NCBI GenBank assembly: GCA_963836665.1
Contig: CAWIKL010000004.1
Span: 124,001 to 188,000 of the forward strand
From: JAICSD01 sp963836665
GTDB taxonomy: Bacteria > Acidobacteriota > Vicinamibacteria > Vicinamibacterales > 2-12-FULL-66-21
Direction of reading: 5' to 3'
DNA: 64,000 bases
Positions 45,976 through 56,346 of this stretch are shown piece after piece. The translations under genes and the position numbers were made by a program. Positions within the stretch are counted from its first letter, which is position 1, and each line of letters opens with the position of its first letter. The notes below the pieces were generated by a model that saw nothing but the letters and a program-made list of their open reading frames with translations, was not told the origin of the DNA and ran no database searches.

Positions 45976-46368
45976 ATGACGGGCGACATCACCTCACTCG
46001 CAACGCCGCTGTGGATCATGGCGGGCCTGAGCATTCTCGAGGCCTTGCTGCTCATCGGGATTGGTATCGGGGGCTACCTCGTCTATTCCCGCATCATGAC
46101 GCTCGTCACCGACCTCGAGGCACGGCAGATCGCGCCGATTCGCGAAAAGGTCGATGCCATCCTTGGCGACGTCAAAGTCGTGACGGCGCGCGTAGCGCAC
46201 CAGACCGAGCGCGTCGACGACGCGGTTACGGGCACTATCCAGCGCGTTGACGAAACCGCCACGCGCGTTCGGGCGGGCGTGTACGACAAGGTCTACCAGA
46301 CAGTCGGCGTCGTTCGCGGCATTCGCGCCGTGATCATGACGCTGCTTAATCGGGAATCTCACGCGTAG
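45976..46368 (+). CDS. DUF948-like single-pass membrane protein
   Basis: A 130-residue protein. One hydrophobic helix (residues ~10-35, LSILEALLLIGIGIGGYLVY) is followed by a long amphipathic helix with repeated V/D/T/R pattern (VAHQTERVDDAVTGTIQRVD), which fits the DUF948-like family. It lies 9 bases after the preceding gene and 17 bases before the YtxH gene. It may form a membrane-associated coiled coil. Function is unknown. Confidence 0.65.
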   Translation: MTGDITSLATPLWIMAGLSILEALLLIGIGIGGYLVYSRIMTLVTDLEARQIAPIREKVDAILGDVKVVTARVAHQTERVDDAVTGTIQRVDETATRVRAGVYDKVYQTVGVVRGIRAVIMTLLNRESHA

Positions 46369-46385
46369 AGCTCACAGGAGGATTC

Positions 46386-46781
46386 ATGGCGTACGAATAC
46401 GATCGGTTCGAGAGGGAAGAAGGCGGCGGCTCGTTTCTGATGGGCCTGTTGGCCGGCACGGTGCTCGGCGCGGGTCTCGGCATGCTGTTCGCGCCGAAGT
46501 CCGGATCGGAACTGCGCTCGCAGCTCGGCAGCTCGATCGCCGACGGGACTGGACGTCTGCGCGACGTCGCGGACCAGACCTACAGCCAGGCCAGCGAGAA
46601 AGTGAACCAGATAGTGGATCGTGGCCGCGAGGCCTACGACCGCGCGCGCTCGGGCGTGAGCCAGATGGCGTCCCAGGGCACCAGCGGTTCGGGCGGCGCT
46701 ACCAGCACGCCGAAGCCGAGCACCGGCAGCACCGGCAGCACCGGCAGCACCGGCAGCGTTGGCAACACCTACGGCGTCTAG
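46386..46781 (+). CDS. YtxH-domain protein with Gly-Ser-Thr tail
   Basis: A 131-residue protein. The YtxH signature GLLAGTVLGAGLGMLFAPKS (about residues 22-41) is followed by an amphipathic helical domain and a low-complexity C-terminus with (GST)n coded by four 9-bp repeats. YtxH proteins are general-stress, membrane-associated proteins in many bacteria. A GGAGG site precedes the ATG. It lies in the same small operon as the BrkB gene. Confidence 0.8.
   Translation: MAYEYDRFEREEGGGSFLMGLLAGTVLGAGLGMLFAPKSGSELRSQLGSSIADGTGRLRDVADQTYSQASEKVNQIVDRGREAYDRARSGVSQMASQGTSGSGGATSTPKPSTGSTGSTGSTGSVGNTYGV
46722..46757 (+). repeat. Four 9-bp coding repeats (ACCGGCAGC)
   Basis: Four exact tandem copies of ACCGGCAGC code for Thr-Gly-Ser repeats in the YtxH tail. 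Their number may vary between strains by slippage without shifting the frame. Confidence 0.9.
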
Positions 46782-46794
46782 TTCGGTCGTCAAG

Positions 46795-47010
46795 ATGACT
46801 GAACAACACGCTCGTACCACGGCCAACGCCATCCTGGCCGGCGCCGCCATCGGCGTCGCGGCCGTGGTGTTGAGGTCGCCGTCGCTGCGGCGGCAGGCAT
46901 GGCGGCTCGCCAGGGCCTATGCCATGGGACCGCTCGCCGTCTTCTTAGCCACCACCGTACACAACGCGTGGGAGGAATCCGGCCAGGGGCACGGTGTCTC
47001 AGTAAGATAG
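46795..47010 (+). CDS. Small membrane-associated hypothetical protein
   Basis: A 71-residue protein with a hydrophobic Ala-rich segment (ILAGAAIGVAAVVL) and a second weaker one (YAMGPLAVFLATTV). No family recognised. ATG 46795 is chosen; the frame opens earlier but inside the previous gene. It lies 13 bases after the YtxH gene and 4 bases before the BrkB gene. Probably a membrane protein of the same operon. Confidence 0.55.
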   Translation: MTEQHARTTANAILAGAAIGVAAVVLRSPSLRRQAWRLARAYAMGPLAVFLATTVHNAWEESGQGHGVSVR

Positions 47011-47014
47011 GGAC

Positions 47015-47920
47015 GTGATTCCGCGCCGCCTGGCGCCGCGCCTCTACGCCGAGATGCGGCTGACCCTCCTCGCCATCTGGCGGGGAGTGGTCGGCGTGTA
47101 CAGCAGCTACGACCTGACGTTTGCGTCATCAATCGCGTACTACGCGCTGTTGTCGCTGTTTCCCTTCTTCTTGCTCGTCCTCTCGATTCTCGGCAGCGTC
47201 AGCTCCAACCCCAACGACCGCGTCAAGATCCTCGACTTCGTCCTGCGCTACTTTCCGCGACAGTTCGAGTTCGTCACCACGCAGCTGGCGTCCATGCAGG
47301 AGGCCCGCGTGCAGCTCGGCGTGGCCGGCAGCCTGCTCATGATCTGGGCGGCGATGGGGGTATTTGGGGCCATTACCTCAGCGGTTAACCACGCCTGGGG
47401 CGTCGAGAAGACGCCGAGCTACCTCCGGCACAAGCTGATCTCCTTCACGATGCTGGTCTGCGCCAGCGTCCTGCTCCTCGTCGGTCTGCTGCTCGTCAGC
47501 GCGATCGACGTCTTCGAGGCACACTGGTTCGCCAACGTTGCCATTCATGCCCCTCGCGTATTGACCGCGCTGGACCATTTCGCCGTGCGTTGGTTCAGCA
47601 CGGTGTTGTTCATTGGGGTCGTCGGGCTGATTTATTACTTCGTACCCAACGCCAAGGTTCGCTTTCGCGACGTCTGGGTCGGCGCGGTGGTGACGGGACT
47701 GCTCTGGCGCGGCGCGCTGTTCGGCTTCTCGCTCTATGTGCGCGATCTTTCACGCTTCAGCCATATCCACGGCTCGATTGCCGCGGTGGTCGTCTTCCTG
47801 ATCTGGATCTACACCTCGGCCGTGTTACTGCTCTACGGCGTCGAAGTCACGGCCGCGAATGCACGACTGCGCCGTCATCGTCCCGACGAGATTCCCGCCG
47901 CGCCGGCACCTCGCGTCTAA
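47015..47920 (+). CDS. YihY/BrkB-family inner-membrane protein
   Basis: A 301-residue integral membrane protein with six predicted helices. The family signature FASSIAYYALLSLFPFFLLV begins near residue 36, and FLIWIYTSAVLLLYGVEVTA is the conserved C-terminal helix. YihY/BrkB proteins are widespread; their function is still debated (transporter or envelope role). It starts with GTG 47015 after AGGGA. It ends the cluster, and a hairpin-rich region follows. Confidence 0.9.
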   Translation: MIPRRLAPRLYAEMRLTLLAIWRGVVGVYSSYDLTFASSIAYYALLSLFPFFLLVLSILGSVSSNPNDRVKILDFVLRYFPRQFEFVTTQLASMQEARVQLGVAGSLLMIWAAMGVFGAITSAVNHAWGVEKTPSYLRHKLISFTMLVCASVLLLVGLLLVSAIDVFEAHWFANVAIHAPRVLTALDHFAVRWFSTVLFIGVVGLIYYFVPNAKVRFRDVWVGAVVTGLLWRGALFGFSLYVRDLSRFSHIHGSIAAVVVFLIWIYTSAVLLLYGVEVTAANARLRRHRPDEIPAAPAPRV

Positions 47921-48185
47921 CCGCTCGCCGACACAGCGTACGGCAGGACAGGGAGGTCCGAAGACGCTCCCTGTAGCCTTTTGGCAGGCAGTGTAGGCGG
48001 GGCGGTTGCTCCGGCGGAACGCCCGAGCGATGTGGCCCGGCTGCCTTGCGGCGCGCGGACACCGCTCTATGGAGCATGCGGTGTGCCAACCCGATTTGCG
48101 CCTGTGCACCTCGCAAACCGCGCCACGAGGGCCCTAGAGCCGGCCGTGTGGGTAACCGGGGTCACACCTAATGTCCTGCTTTGCC
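47921..48185. other. Hairpin-rich intergenic region; possible structured RNA
   Basis: This 265-base gap has no supported coding frame but at least five hairpins. They are ACAGGGAG/CTCCCTGT (47948-47974, with an inner GTC/GAC and CGAA loop), GGGCGGTT/AACGCCC (48000-48024), ACACCGC/GCGGTGT (48059-48084, with inner GCTC/GAGC), TTTGCG/CGCAAA (48095-48117) and CCAC/GTGG (48123-48151). GGTGTG at 48080 can also pair with CACACC at 48163. The first could act as a weak terminator, followed by CCTTTTGG. It matches no RNA family I can name. Confidence 0.4.
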
Positions 48186-48620
48186 TCAGCCTTGCGGTGC
48201 CGTGTCGCCTCCGCTACCCTCCACGTCGTCCGCTGCGAGCAGCAGCCCGTTGCCCAGCACCGTCAGACCCAGCACGGTCAGGGACCCGCCGACGCCGATC
48301 GCGATGCCACGAGCGGCGGCCGGCATGACGAAGAACATCAAGGTGGTCAGCGCTAGCCCGACGCCAGTCAGAACAAGCCCCGCCGAACGGTAACGTAGCG
48401 CCTTGGCGCTGGGTCGTGCGCGCGCGAGCGCCGATTCGAATCCGGCGGGATTCGATTCGGGCGAGGGTACCAGCCCCTTCTCGATGAGCGCGATCCGCTC
48501 CTGAAACGCCAGCTCCTTCAGGCGGTGGCGCCCGTGCAGCGCGATCAAAGTCACCCCCAACCCGCCCAGCAACAGGATTACCGGCAACGCCACCGCCAGG
48601 ATGCTGCCCACGTCAATCAT
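48186..48620 (-). CDS. Small membrane protein of unknown function
   Basis: A 144-residue protein. TM1 (VALPVILLLGGLGVTLIAL) is followed by a charged, helical region (LKELAFQERIALIEKGLVPS) and two closely spaced hydrophobic helices (about 82-102 and 108-128). The layout and the ERIALIEKG phrase resemble DUF6249-type proteins seen next to ECF sigma factors. It diverges from the sigma factor gene across a 98-base region holding a strong palindrome. Function is unknown. Confidence 0.7.
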   Translation of the reverse strand: MIDVGSILAVALPVILLLGGLGVTLIALHGRHRLKELAFQERIALIEKGLVPSPESNPAGFESALARARPSAKALRYRSAGLVLTGVGLALTTLMFFVMPAAARGIAIGVGGSLTVLGLTVLGNGLLLAADDVEGSGGDTAPQG

Positions 48621-48661
48621 TGCGCACCTGCCTCATACGCCACGTTAGACTGGGCGATTCC

Positions 48662-48690
48662 GGGGTTTGTTTCGGGCGAAACAATTCCCC
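48662..48690. promoter_or_regulatory. Strong inverted repeat in the ECF sigma upstream region
   Basis: TTGTTTCG at 48667-48674 and CGAAACAA at 48677-48684 form an 8-bp perfect inverted repeat around a GG centre. GGGG and CCCC extend it outward. It sits 35 bases before the sigma factor start, between divergent genes. It could be an operator or an RNA hairpin. Confidence 0.5.
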
Positions 48691-48718
48691 GCGGCCGGCG
48701 CTCTAACTGTGGTGGCGG

Positions 48719-49261
48719 ATGGACCAGTCCGATGAACACGCGCTGCTCGAGCGCTGCCGGCGCGGGCAGGACGACACGGCGTTTGCCGAACTGGTCGATC
48801 GGTACAAGGGCCTGGTCTACGCTCTGGTCTACCGGCTGAGCGGCGATCGCGGAGAGGCCGACGATCTGGCACAGGAGGTTTTTCTCAAGATTCACCGCGG
48901 GCTGCCGTACTTCCGCGGCGACGCGAAACTGTCGACATGGCTCTATCGCATCGTCTTCAACGTCTGCTGCGAGAACCGCGCCCGGCGGCGCCCGCGCGAG
49001 GAGCCGCTCGATCGCGGCGACGGCCGTCCACCCATAGACCCGGGAGACCACGACGCCGCGTTCGCCAACCTGGAGCTGCAGGATCGGCTGCAGCGCGCAA
49101 TGGCCGCACTGCCGGACAACTATCGATTCCTGATCGCCGCGCACTACCTGCGCGGCGTCCAGTACCAGGCGCTGGCCGAGACGCTTGGCATGCCGCTCGG
49201 CACCGTCAAGACCCACCTCTATCGCGCCAAGCGGCTGCTGCGGGAGCGGCTGTCGGAATGA
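48719..49261 (+). CDS. ECF-family RNA polymerase sigma factor
   Basis: A 180-residue sigma70-type extracytoplasmic-function factor. Region 2 reads DRYKGLVYALVYRLSGDRGE then ADDLAQEVFLKIHR and LSTWLYRIVFNVCCENRAR. Region 4 has ALPDNYRFLIAAHYLRGV and ALAETLGMPLGTVKTHLYRA. The anti-sigma gene follows, with its ribosome site overlapping the sigma stop. Autoregulation through the upstream inverted repeat region is plausible but not shown. Confidence 0.95.
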   Translation: MDQSDEHALLERCRRGQDDTAFAELVDRYKGLVYALVYRLSGDRGEADDLAQEVFLKIHRGLPYFRGDAKLSTWLYRIVFNVCCENRARRRPREEPLDRGDGRPPIDPGDHDAAFANLELQDRLQRAMAALPDNYRFLIAAHYLRGVQYQALAETLGMPLGTVKTHLYRAKRLLRERLSE

Positions 49262-49271
49262 GGACGCCTCG

Positions 49272-49763
49272 GTGACGTGTCACGAGGCACAGGAGCTGAT
49301 CGAGGCAGTCGCATCGGGCGACATCGCGGCGCCGCCGGCGTTCGCGGCGCACGTGGCAGGATGCCACGAGTGCACCGTCGCGCTCGAGTTCGCGCGCGGT
49401 ATCGAGCGCGCCTTGCGGATGCGGCCCGAGCAGGCGGCTCCCGCCGACTTCACGCGAACGGTGACCGGCGCGATTCGCCGCCGGCGCTGGGAGTACGACC
49501 AGCACGTCGACCGTGCCTTCAACGTGGCGATCGCCCTCGGCGTCACGCTGATCGTCGTCGCCGTCGTCAGCTTGCTGAACGTGGCGGCGCTGGCGCAGAT
49601 GCTGATGGTGGCGGCCGATGCGGTGGCGGAGCTTCCGAACCAGTCGTCGTCGTGGGGCCAGATCCACACGGTGCCGATGGCCACCATCGCCATGACGGTC
49701 GTCGGGACGGGGATCGCCGTCTGGTGGTGGGCGGAGCACCGCCCCGATTACCGCCAGCGCTAG
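49272..49763 (+). CDS. Membrane anti-sigma factor with zf-HC2-like domain
   Basis: A 163-residue protein. The N-terminus holds an HxxxCxxC zinc-finger motif (AAHVAGCHECTVAL), typical of anti-sigma factors that bind ECF sigma. Two transmembrane helices follow (VAIALGVTLIVVAVVSLL near 84-106, and IAMTVVGTGIAVWWW near 138-156). The GTG at 49272 has AGGA overlapping the sigma stop. It would hold the sigma factor at the membrane until a signal arrives. It converges with the RecQ-like relic. Confidence 0.88.
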   Translation: MTCHEAQELIEAVASGDIAAPPAFAAHVAGCHECTVALEFARGIERALRMRPEQAAPADFTRTVTGAIRRRRWEYDQHVDRAFNVAIALGVTLIVVAVVSLLNVAALAQMLMVAADAVAELPNQSSSWGQIHTVPMATIAMTVVGTGIAVWWWAEHRPDYRQR

Positions 49764-49769
49764 CGGCAA

Positions 49770-49880
49770 TCAGCCGGCGATGCGCTGTTCCATCGGACGG
49801 GCGCAGTTGTCGCAAACGCCGCAGTGCTCGAGCGCAGCGCCTGGGCTGAATCAGTAATACTGTGCGAGTGTTTCGCAGCG
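49770..49880 (-). pseudogene. RecQ-like zinc-binding C-terminus relic after the permease
   Basis: The last codons of the permease frame read RCETLAQYY and stop. The same frame then continues after the TGA as FSPGAALEHCGVCDNCARP to a second stop at 49770. Together they match the RecQ zinc-binding C-terminus pattern, RC-x8-F...CGxCDxC. No upstream RecQ helicase sequence is present. It may be a leftover of a recombination event, or a stop in a longer permease tail. Confidence 0.45.
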
Positions 49881-51536
49881 GCTCGCGACGAGCCGGCGCA
49901 CCGGGATGAAGAGCAGTTGGCCGATGCCGTAGGCGACGAGCGCCCACACCAGCAGGAGTAATGGCACCAGCTCGGGCCGATGCAGGACGGCGAGCGCGAG
50001 CAGGCTGAGGAGCGCCGCCGGCGCAGCCGACGCCGCAAACGACAGCAGGCCGAGCAGCCCGGCCGCCTGGTGCGCGTTGCTGTTGCCGCCGATGCTGTTC
50101 AGGTCGACCGCTTTGGGAAAGATCGCCGACAGTGCCGCCGCCGCCGGCGCCAGCAGCGAATAGGTGGCGATGATGCCGAAGATCAGCCCGGGCCAGAGCA
50201 GCGGATGCGCGGTGCCGAAGATCATGGCGGTGACGATTAGGCAGAAGCTCGCCGGTATGGAGGCGATCAGCGCGTTGCCCACCGCCTTGCCGGCAAGCAG
50301 CTCGCCCACGCTCAGCGGTGACAGCATCTGGCGCGTGAACCCGGACCGATCGATCGCGAACTGGTTCATCGTGAACGGCAGCAGGGTGAGGACCGAGGCG
50401 AACACGCCGATGGCGGCGAGCGGGAGGCCGCGCTCGTCCGGCAGCCCGGGCAGCGACAGGCCGCCGCGGCGTGACGCGAGCACACCCAGCACCAGCGGCA
50501 GCAGCAGCGGCGAGACCAGCGTCGCCCGGCCGCGCGGCGTGCGTAGCGCCACGCGAAGCTGCGTGAACGCGACCGCCGATGCGCCCCGCGTCAGACCGGG
50601 CACGACGCGGTCGTAGAGTCCGCCGAAGGTGCCCGCCCGCCGCGTCCCGAGTGACACCGGCATGTCGAGCACGCGCCGATACGCGGCGAATCCCGCCGCC
50701 TGCACGAGCAGCGCCACGCCGGCGAGCTCGGCCAGCGGCATCACGGCGCTGGCCGGAGCGTGGACGGCGCCGGTGGCGGCTCGCCGGTACATCTCCGACG
50801 GCGCATAGGGGGCCAGGCGCAACGCGGCCTGGGCGAGAGGCGACGGGGGAAGCGCGCGCCGTTCCTCCCGGGTGAGGCGGCGTCCGTCCGCCAACCGGTC
50901 GTGAATCAGCAGTTGCGGCACGATCGCCATCATCGGAATCAGGAAGATGAAGACGAACATCACCATGTCGCCGCGGCGGCGATCGCGCAGCAGCAGGTGG
51001 ATGACCGACGAAGCCAGCGAGGCGATCCCCGTCAGCACGATCACGAACGCCACTGCCGCGAGGAGTGCCACGCCGGCGGCGACGAGATGCAGTCCGATCG
51101 CCAGGCCGAGGGCCATCCCGAGGAGCAGCGGTATCGTCAACAGGATCCACGGGTCGCCCAGGCCTCCTGCCGTCTGTGCGATGTAGAGGATCTGGCGCGG
51201 AATCGGTAGCAACAGCATGCGCACGACCGTCGAGCCGTCGCGCATCGGCAGGATCAGCGGGCTGATGCAGGTGACGGCGATGACCACGAACAGGATGCCG
51301 CGCACCGCGCCCATCAGCGGCGCCCACGCGTCGGTGGCCAGGCCGAATCCGGCGGTCAGGCCGAGCGTGCCCAGCGCGAGTGCGGAGGGCACGAGCAGGA
51401 CGAGCGCGATGATCGGCCCGAGCTTGTCGGTCGCTACCGAGAAGCGTTCGAGCGTGTCGCGCGCGCCGGTCCGTTCGAGCGAGTTGATGAGGACCCGCCA
51501 GCGCATCCAGACAAACGCGCGGAAGATGCGGCCCAT
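49851..51536 (-). CDS. ABC exporter permease
   Basis: A 561-residue polytopic membrane protein with about 12 or more hydrophobic helices and no ATPase motifs. It starts two bases after the ABC ATPase stop, so it is the permease of that exporter. The length and helix pattern resemble large ABC-2/YhgE-like permeases that are often paired with CcmA-type ATPases. The last nine residues may belong to a RecQ-like relic. The substrate is unknown. Confidence 0.82.
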   Translation of the reverse strand: MGRIFRAFVWMRWRVLINSLERTGARDTLERFSVATDKLGPIIALVLLVPSALALGTLGLTAGFGLATDAWAPLMGAVRGILFVVIAVTCISPLILPMRDGSTVVRMLLLPIPRQILYIAQTAGGLGDPWILLTIPLLLGMALGLAIGLHLVAAGVALLAAVAFVIVLTGIASLASSVIHLLLRDRRRGDMVMFVFIFLIPMMAIVPQLLIHDRLADGRRLTREERRALPPSPLAQAALRLAPYAPSEMYRRAATGAVHAPASAVMPLAELAGVALLVQAAGFAAYRRVLDMPVSLGTRRAGTFGGLYDRVVPGLTRGASAVAFTQLRVALRTPRGRATLVSPLLLPLVLGVLASRRGGLSLPGLPDERGLPLAAIGVFASVLTLLPFTMNQFAIDRSGFTRQMLSPLSVGELLAGKAVGNALIASIPASFCLIVTAMIFGTAHPLLWPGLIFGIIATYSLLAPAAAALSAIFPKAVDLNSIGGNSNAHQAAGLLGLLSFAASAAPAALLSLLALAVLHRPELVPLLLLVWALVAYGIGQLLFIPVRRLVASRCETLAQYY

Positions 51537-51538
51537 CG

Positions 51539-52297
51539 CTACAACCAGTCCAGGTCGACCGCGGCCCGCTCACCGCCGACCAGCTCGATGAACATCTCCT
51601 CGAGCGTGCCGTGGCCGTGCACGCCGCTCCGGACTTCTTCGATCGACCCCTGCGCGACGATCTTGCCGTCGGCGATCACCCCGATATGCGTCGACAGCCG
51701 CTCGACGATCTCGAGGATGTGGGAGGTGAGGAAGACGGTGCCGCCGCGGCTGATGAAGGAATGGAGAAGTTCCTTGATTTGCCGCGAGGCGACGGCGTCG
51801 ATCCCTTCGAACGGCTCGTCGAGGAAGAGCAGCCGCGGCGCCGGCAGTAGCGCCGCCGCCAGCGACAGCTTCTTGCGCATCCCGTGCGAGAAATCGGCCA
51901 CCAGCGTCGTCGAGGCGGCGGTCAGGTCCATGAGCGAGAGCAAGGCGGCGGAGCGGCCCTTGAAAGTTTCGGGGGCCAGGCCGTGGACCTGGCCGACGAA
52001 GCTCAAGGTCTCGGCGGCGGTCAGCCGGTCGAAGAGCGCGAGATCCTCCGGCACGACACCGACGCGGCGCTTGATGTCGACCGGGGCGGTCTGCGGATCG
52101 AGGCCGAGGATGCGCAGATCGCCCGAGGTTGGACGCAGCAGACCGGTCAGGCACTTGATCGTCGTCGACTTGCCGGCGCCGTTCGGGCCGAGAAAGCCAT
52201 AGAAGCTGCCAGCCGGAACGCGCAGATCGATCCCGTCGACAGCGCGTTTGGCGCCGAAGGTACGGACCAGCCCGTGCGTTTCGACCGCGAATTCCAT
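51539..52297 (-). CDS. ABC transporter ATP-binding protein
   Basis: A 252-residue ATPase with Walker A FLGPNGAGKSTTI, a signature region FSHGMRKKLSLAAALL, Walker B LLFLDEPFEG and H-loop LTSHI. It resembles the CcmA/ABC-2 exporter group. ATG 52297 is chosen because the conserved N-terminus starts there; an open frame upstream lies opposite the thioredoxin-domain gene. It is followed two bases later by the permease. Confidence 0.93.
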   Translation of the reverse strand: MEFAVETHGLVRTFGAKRAVDGIDLRVPAGSFYGFLGPNGAGKSTTIKCLTGLLRPTSGDLRILGLDPQTAPVDIKRRVGVVPEDLALFDRLTAAETLSFVGQVHGLAPETFKGRSAALLSLMDLTAASTTLVADFSHGMRKKLSLAAALLPAPRLLFLDEPFEGIDAVASRQIKELLHSFISRGGTVFLTSHILEIVERLSTHIGVIADGKIVAQGSIEEVRSGVHGHGTLEEMFIELVGGERAAVDLDWL

Positions 52298-52326
52298 GGC
52301 ACAGGATTGTATGTCAGCATGAACGG

Positions 52327-54435
<2,109 letters not shown>

Positions 54436-54439
<4 letters not shown>

Positions 54440-55212
54440 GCCGTGGCGATGGCGTCGTCACCACGTCGCCGGACGGCGCCCGCGCGTCGATCACGCTGCG
54501 GTCCGGCAAGGGAAACGTGATCACGGCCGGCCTGATCGCGGCCATCGACGCCGCGCTCGACGAGCTCGCGCCGATCCGAGCGCTCAAGCTGCTGACGATC
54601 GACGCGCCGCCTCCCGATTTTTCTTTCGGCGCTAGCATTCCCGAGCATGCCCCTGGCGAAATCGAGGCCGTGCTGCCCAAGGCCCACGAGCTGATCGCGA
54701 AGCTGCTCGCCTTTCCCGCGCCGACGGCGGCGCTCGTGCGCGGTCGCTGCCTCGGCGGCGGCTTCGAGATCGCGCTGGCCTGCGATTTCATTTTCGCCGA
54801 GCAGGGGGCCGTGTTCGGCCTGCCGGAGATCGCGCTCGGTGTGTTTCCGCCGGCCGCGTCGGTACTCCTGCCCGCGCGCGTCGGCACAGCGCGGGCGACG
54901 GCCGCGATTGTCACTGGCGCGCCGATGGCCGCGGAGGAGTGGCGCGCCGCCGGGCTGGTCGCGTCGGTGAGCCGGGCGGGGGAGTTGGCCGCCGACGTCG
55001 ACCGCTGGTTCGGCGACCACCTGGCCGGCCGCTCGGCCGAAGCCCTGCGCCACGCGACCAGTGCGGTGAGACTGCGTCTTCGTGACGACACGGCCACCCT
55101 GTTGCCGCAACTCGAGCGGCTATACTTGGACTCGCTGATGCAGAGTGAAGACGCACGGGAAGGGGTCGCCGCCTTCCTCGAGAAGCGCCCGCCGCGCTGG
55201 ACCGACCGCTGA
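54436..55212 (+). CDS. Enoyl-CoA hydratase/isomerase family protein
   Basis: A 258-residue crotonase-fold protein. The oxyanion region is GRCLGGGFEIALACD, with the first glutamate kept, and the second glutamate is in FGLPEIALGVFPP. The usual GGTQ after it is missing. This departs from housekeeping enoyl-CoA hydratases and somewhat resembles dienoyl-CoA hydratases of ring-degradation pathways, but no substrate can be assigned. GTG 54436 overlaps the previous stop (GTGA), and its stop overlaps the next ATG. Confidence 0.85.
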
Positions 55213-55562
55213 TGGAATTCAACGTCGAGATCGTGCTGCGCGAGCAGAACGTCGCCGTGACGGAGCGCCTCGAGCACGGGACCGATCCGGCGGCGTGGCG
55301 TGAGGCGGATGTCGAGACGGTGCTCAAGCAGATCCTGCTCGCCATCGATCGCGCCAAGAACCCGGCTATGGCGACGCGCTACGTCGCGCTGCGCGGCTTC
55401 AGCTGGATCGTCGAGCCCGTCGACGGCGCCGTCGTCATCGCGATCGAGATTCCGATGGGCGCGGCGGTGGCCGGGCCGTTCACGATCGACCAGCCTCGTC
55501 TTGACGCGTTGATCCGGCGAGTCATCGCCGGGGCGGCCTTACCCGGCCCCACTATTCACTAG
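55212..55562 (+). CDS. Hypothetical protein coupled to the crotonase
   Basis: A 116-residue soluble protein with no signal peptide. It looks like a small alpha/beta domain (MEFNVEIVLREQNVAVTER; GFSWIVEPVDGAVVIAIEI). I do not recognise a family. The ATG overlaps the crotonase stop (TGATG), so the two are probably cotranscribed. No promoter or terminator was found in the 110 bases after it. Confidence 0.75.
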   Translation: MEFNVEIVLREQNVAVTERLEHGTDPAAWREADVETVLKQILLAIDRAKNPAMATRYVALRGFSWIVEPVDGAVVIAIEIPMGAAVAGPFTIDQPRLDALIRRVIAGAALPGPTIH

Positions 55563-55672
55563 CGTGATCGCGGTTACAGAATCGAGAGGGCTCTTCGCGC
55601 ACTCTCACTGATCGCCGCCAGATTGCCCGTCGCGCCGTCGGCACTCCTCTTGCCAACGCTCCCGCCCTCAGC

Positions 55673-56344
55673 ATGAAACTGCCCTACCGCATCCTCGTCC
55701 TCGATGACGACGAAAATGCCCTCGGCGGCATCGTGGAATTGCTGCGTGAGGCGGGCCATCACGTCACTGGTACCGCGACCTACGACGCCGCCAAGCGGCT
55801 GCTCGCCGTCGGCCCCTTCGACCTCCTGATCTCGGACGTCCGCGTACGCTCCTTCAATGGCCTGCATCTCGTCATGCAGACGCGCGCCGATCATCCCGAC
55901 ATGGCGGTAATGATCATCACGGGCTACGAAGATCCGATGATCGAGTTGGAATCCCACCGGTATCGCGCCGAGTTGGTGCGTAAGCCGATTCGCCCGGTCG
56001 AATTCCAGGACAAGGTCGCCGCCCTGCTGACCGCGGTACGACGTCAGCGCCGCTGGCCGCGCAAGCGTGTCGTCGGCGGCTTTCGCGTGACCGTCGACGG
56101 CCGCCCCGCCGCAGTGGTAGACGTGTCGTACGGCGGGCTGCGTCTCGAACTGCCGGACGGCGCGCCGCTGCCCAAGGCTTTCGACGTCGAGGTCGCCGGC
56201 ATCGGCCTGCACCTGGAGGTGGAACCGGTCTGGACCCAGACCGAACCGGGAGTGTCGGGTTCCGTGTGCGGTGCGACCCTTTCTGCCGAGCACTCGGCGT
56301 CGGCGCGGACCTGGCGCGCGATCGTCGACCGGCTCAGCGCCTAG
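55673..56344 (+). CDS. Receiver-PilZ response regulator
   Basis: A 223-residue protein. The receiver has the acidic residues in LVLDDDENA, phospho-acceptor in LLISDVRVRSFNG and lysine in LVRKPIRP. The C-terminal PilZ domain has the c-di-GMP-binding arginine motif (RWPRKR) and the DVSYGGLRL box (DxSxxG). It could link phosphorylation with c-di-GMP sensing. No kinase is adjacent. A degenerate heptanucleotide array follows the stop. Confidence 0.85.
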   Translation: MKLPYRILVLDDDENALGGIVELLREAGHHVTGTATYDAAKRLLAVGPFDLLISDVRVRSFNGLHLVMQTRADHPDMAVMIITGYEDPMIELESHRYRAELVRKPIRPVEFQDKVAALLTAVRRQRRWPRKRVVGGFRVTVDGRPAAVVDVSYGGLRLELPDGAPLPKAFDVEVAGIGLHLEVEPVWTQTEPGVSGSVCGATLSAEHSASARTWRAIVDRLSA

Positions 56345-56346
56345 CC

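Noticed and set aside
47825..48116. Minus-strand frames in the hairpin-rich gap (about 90 codons)
   Set aside because: They overlap the BrkB 3' end, lack ribosome sites and have low-complexity Arg/Pro composition.
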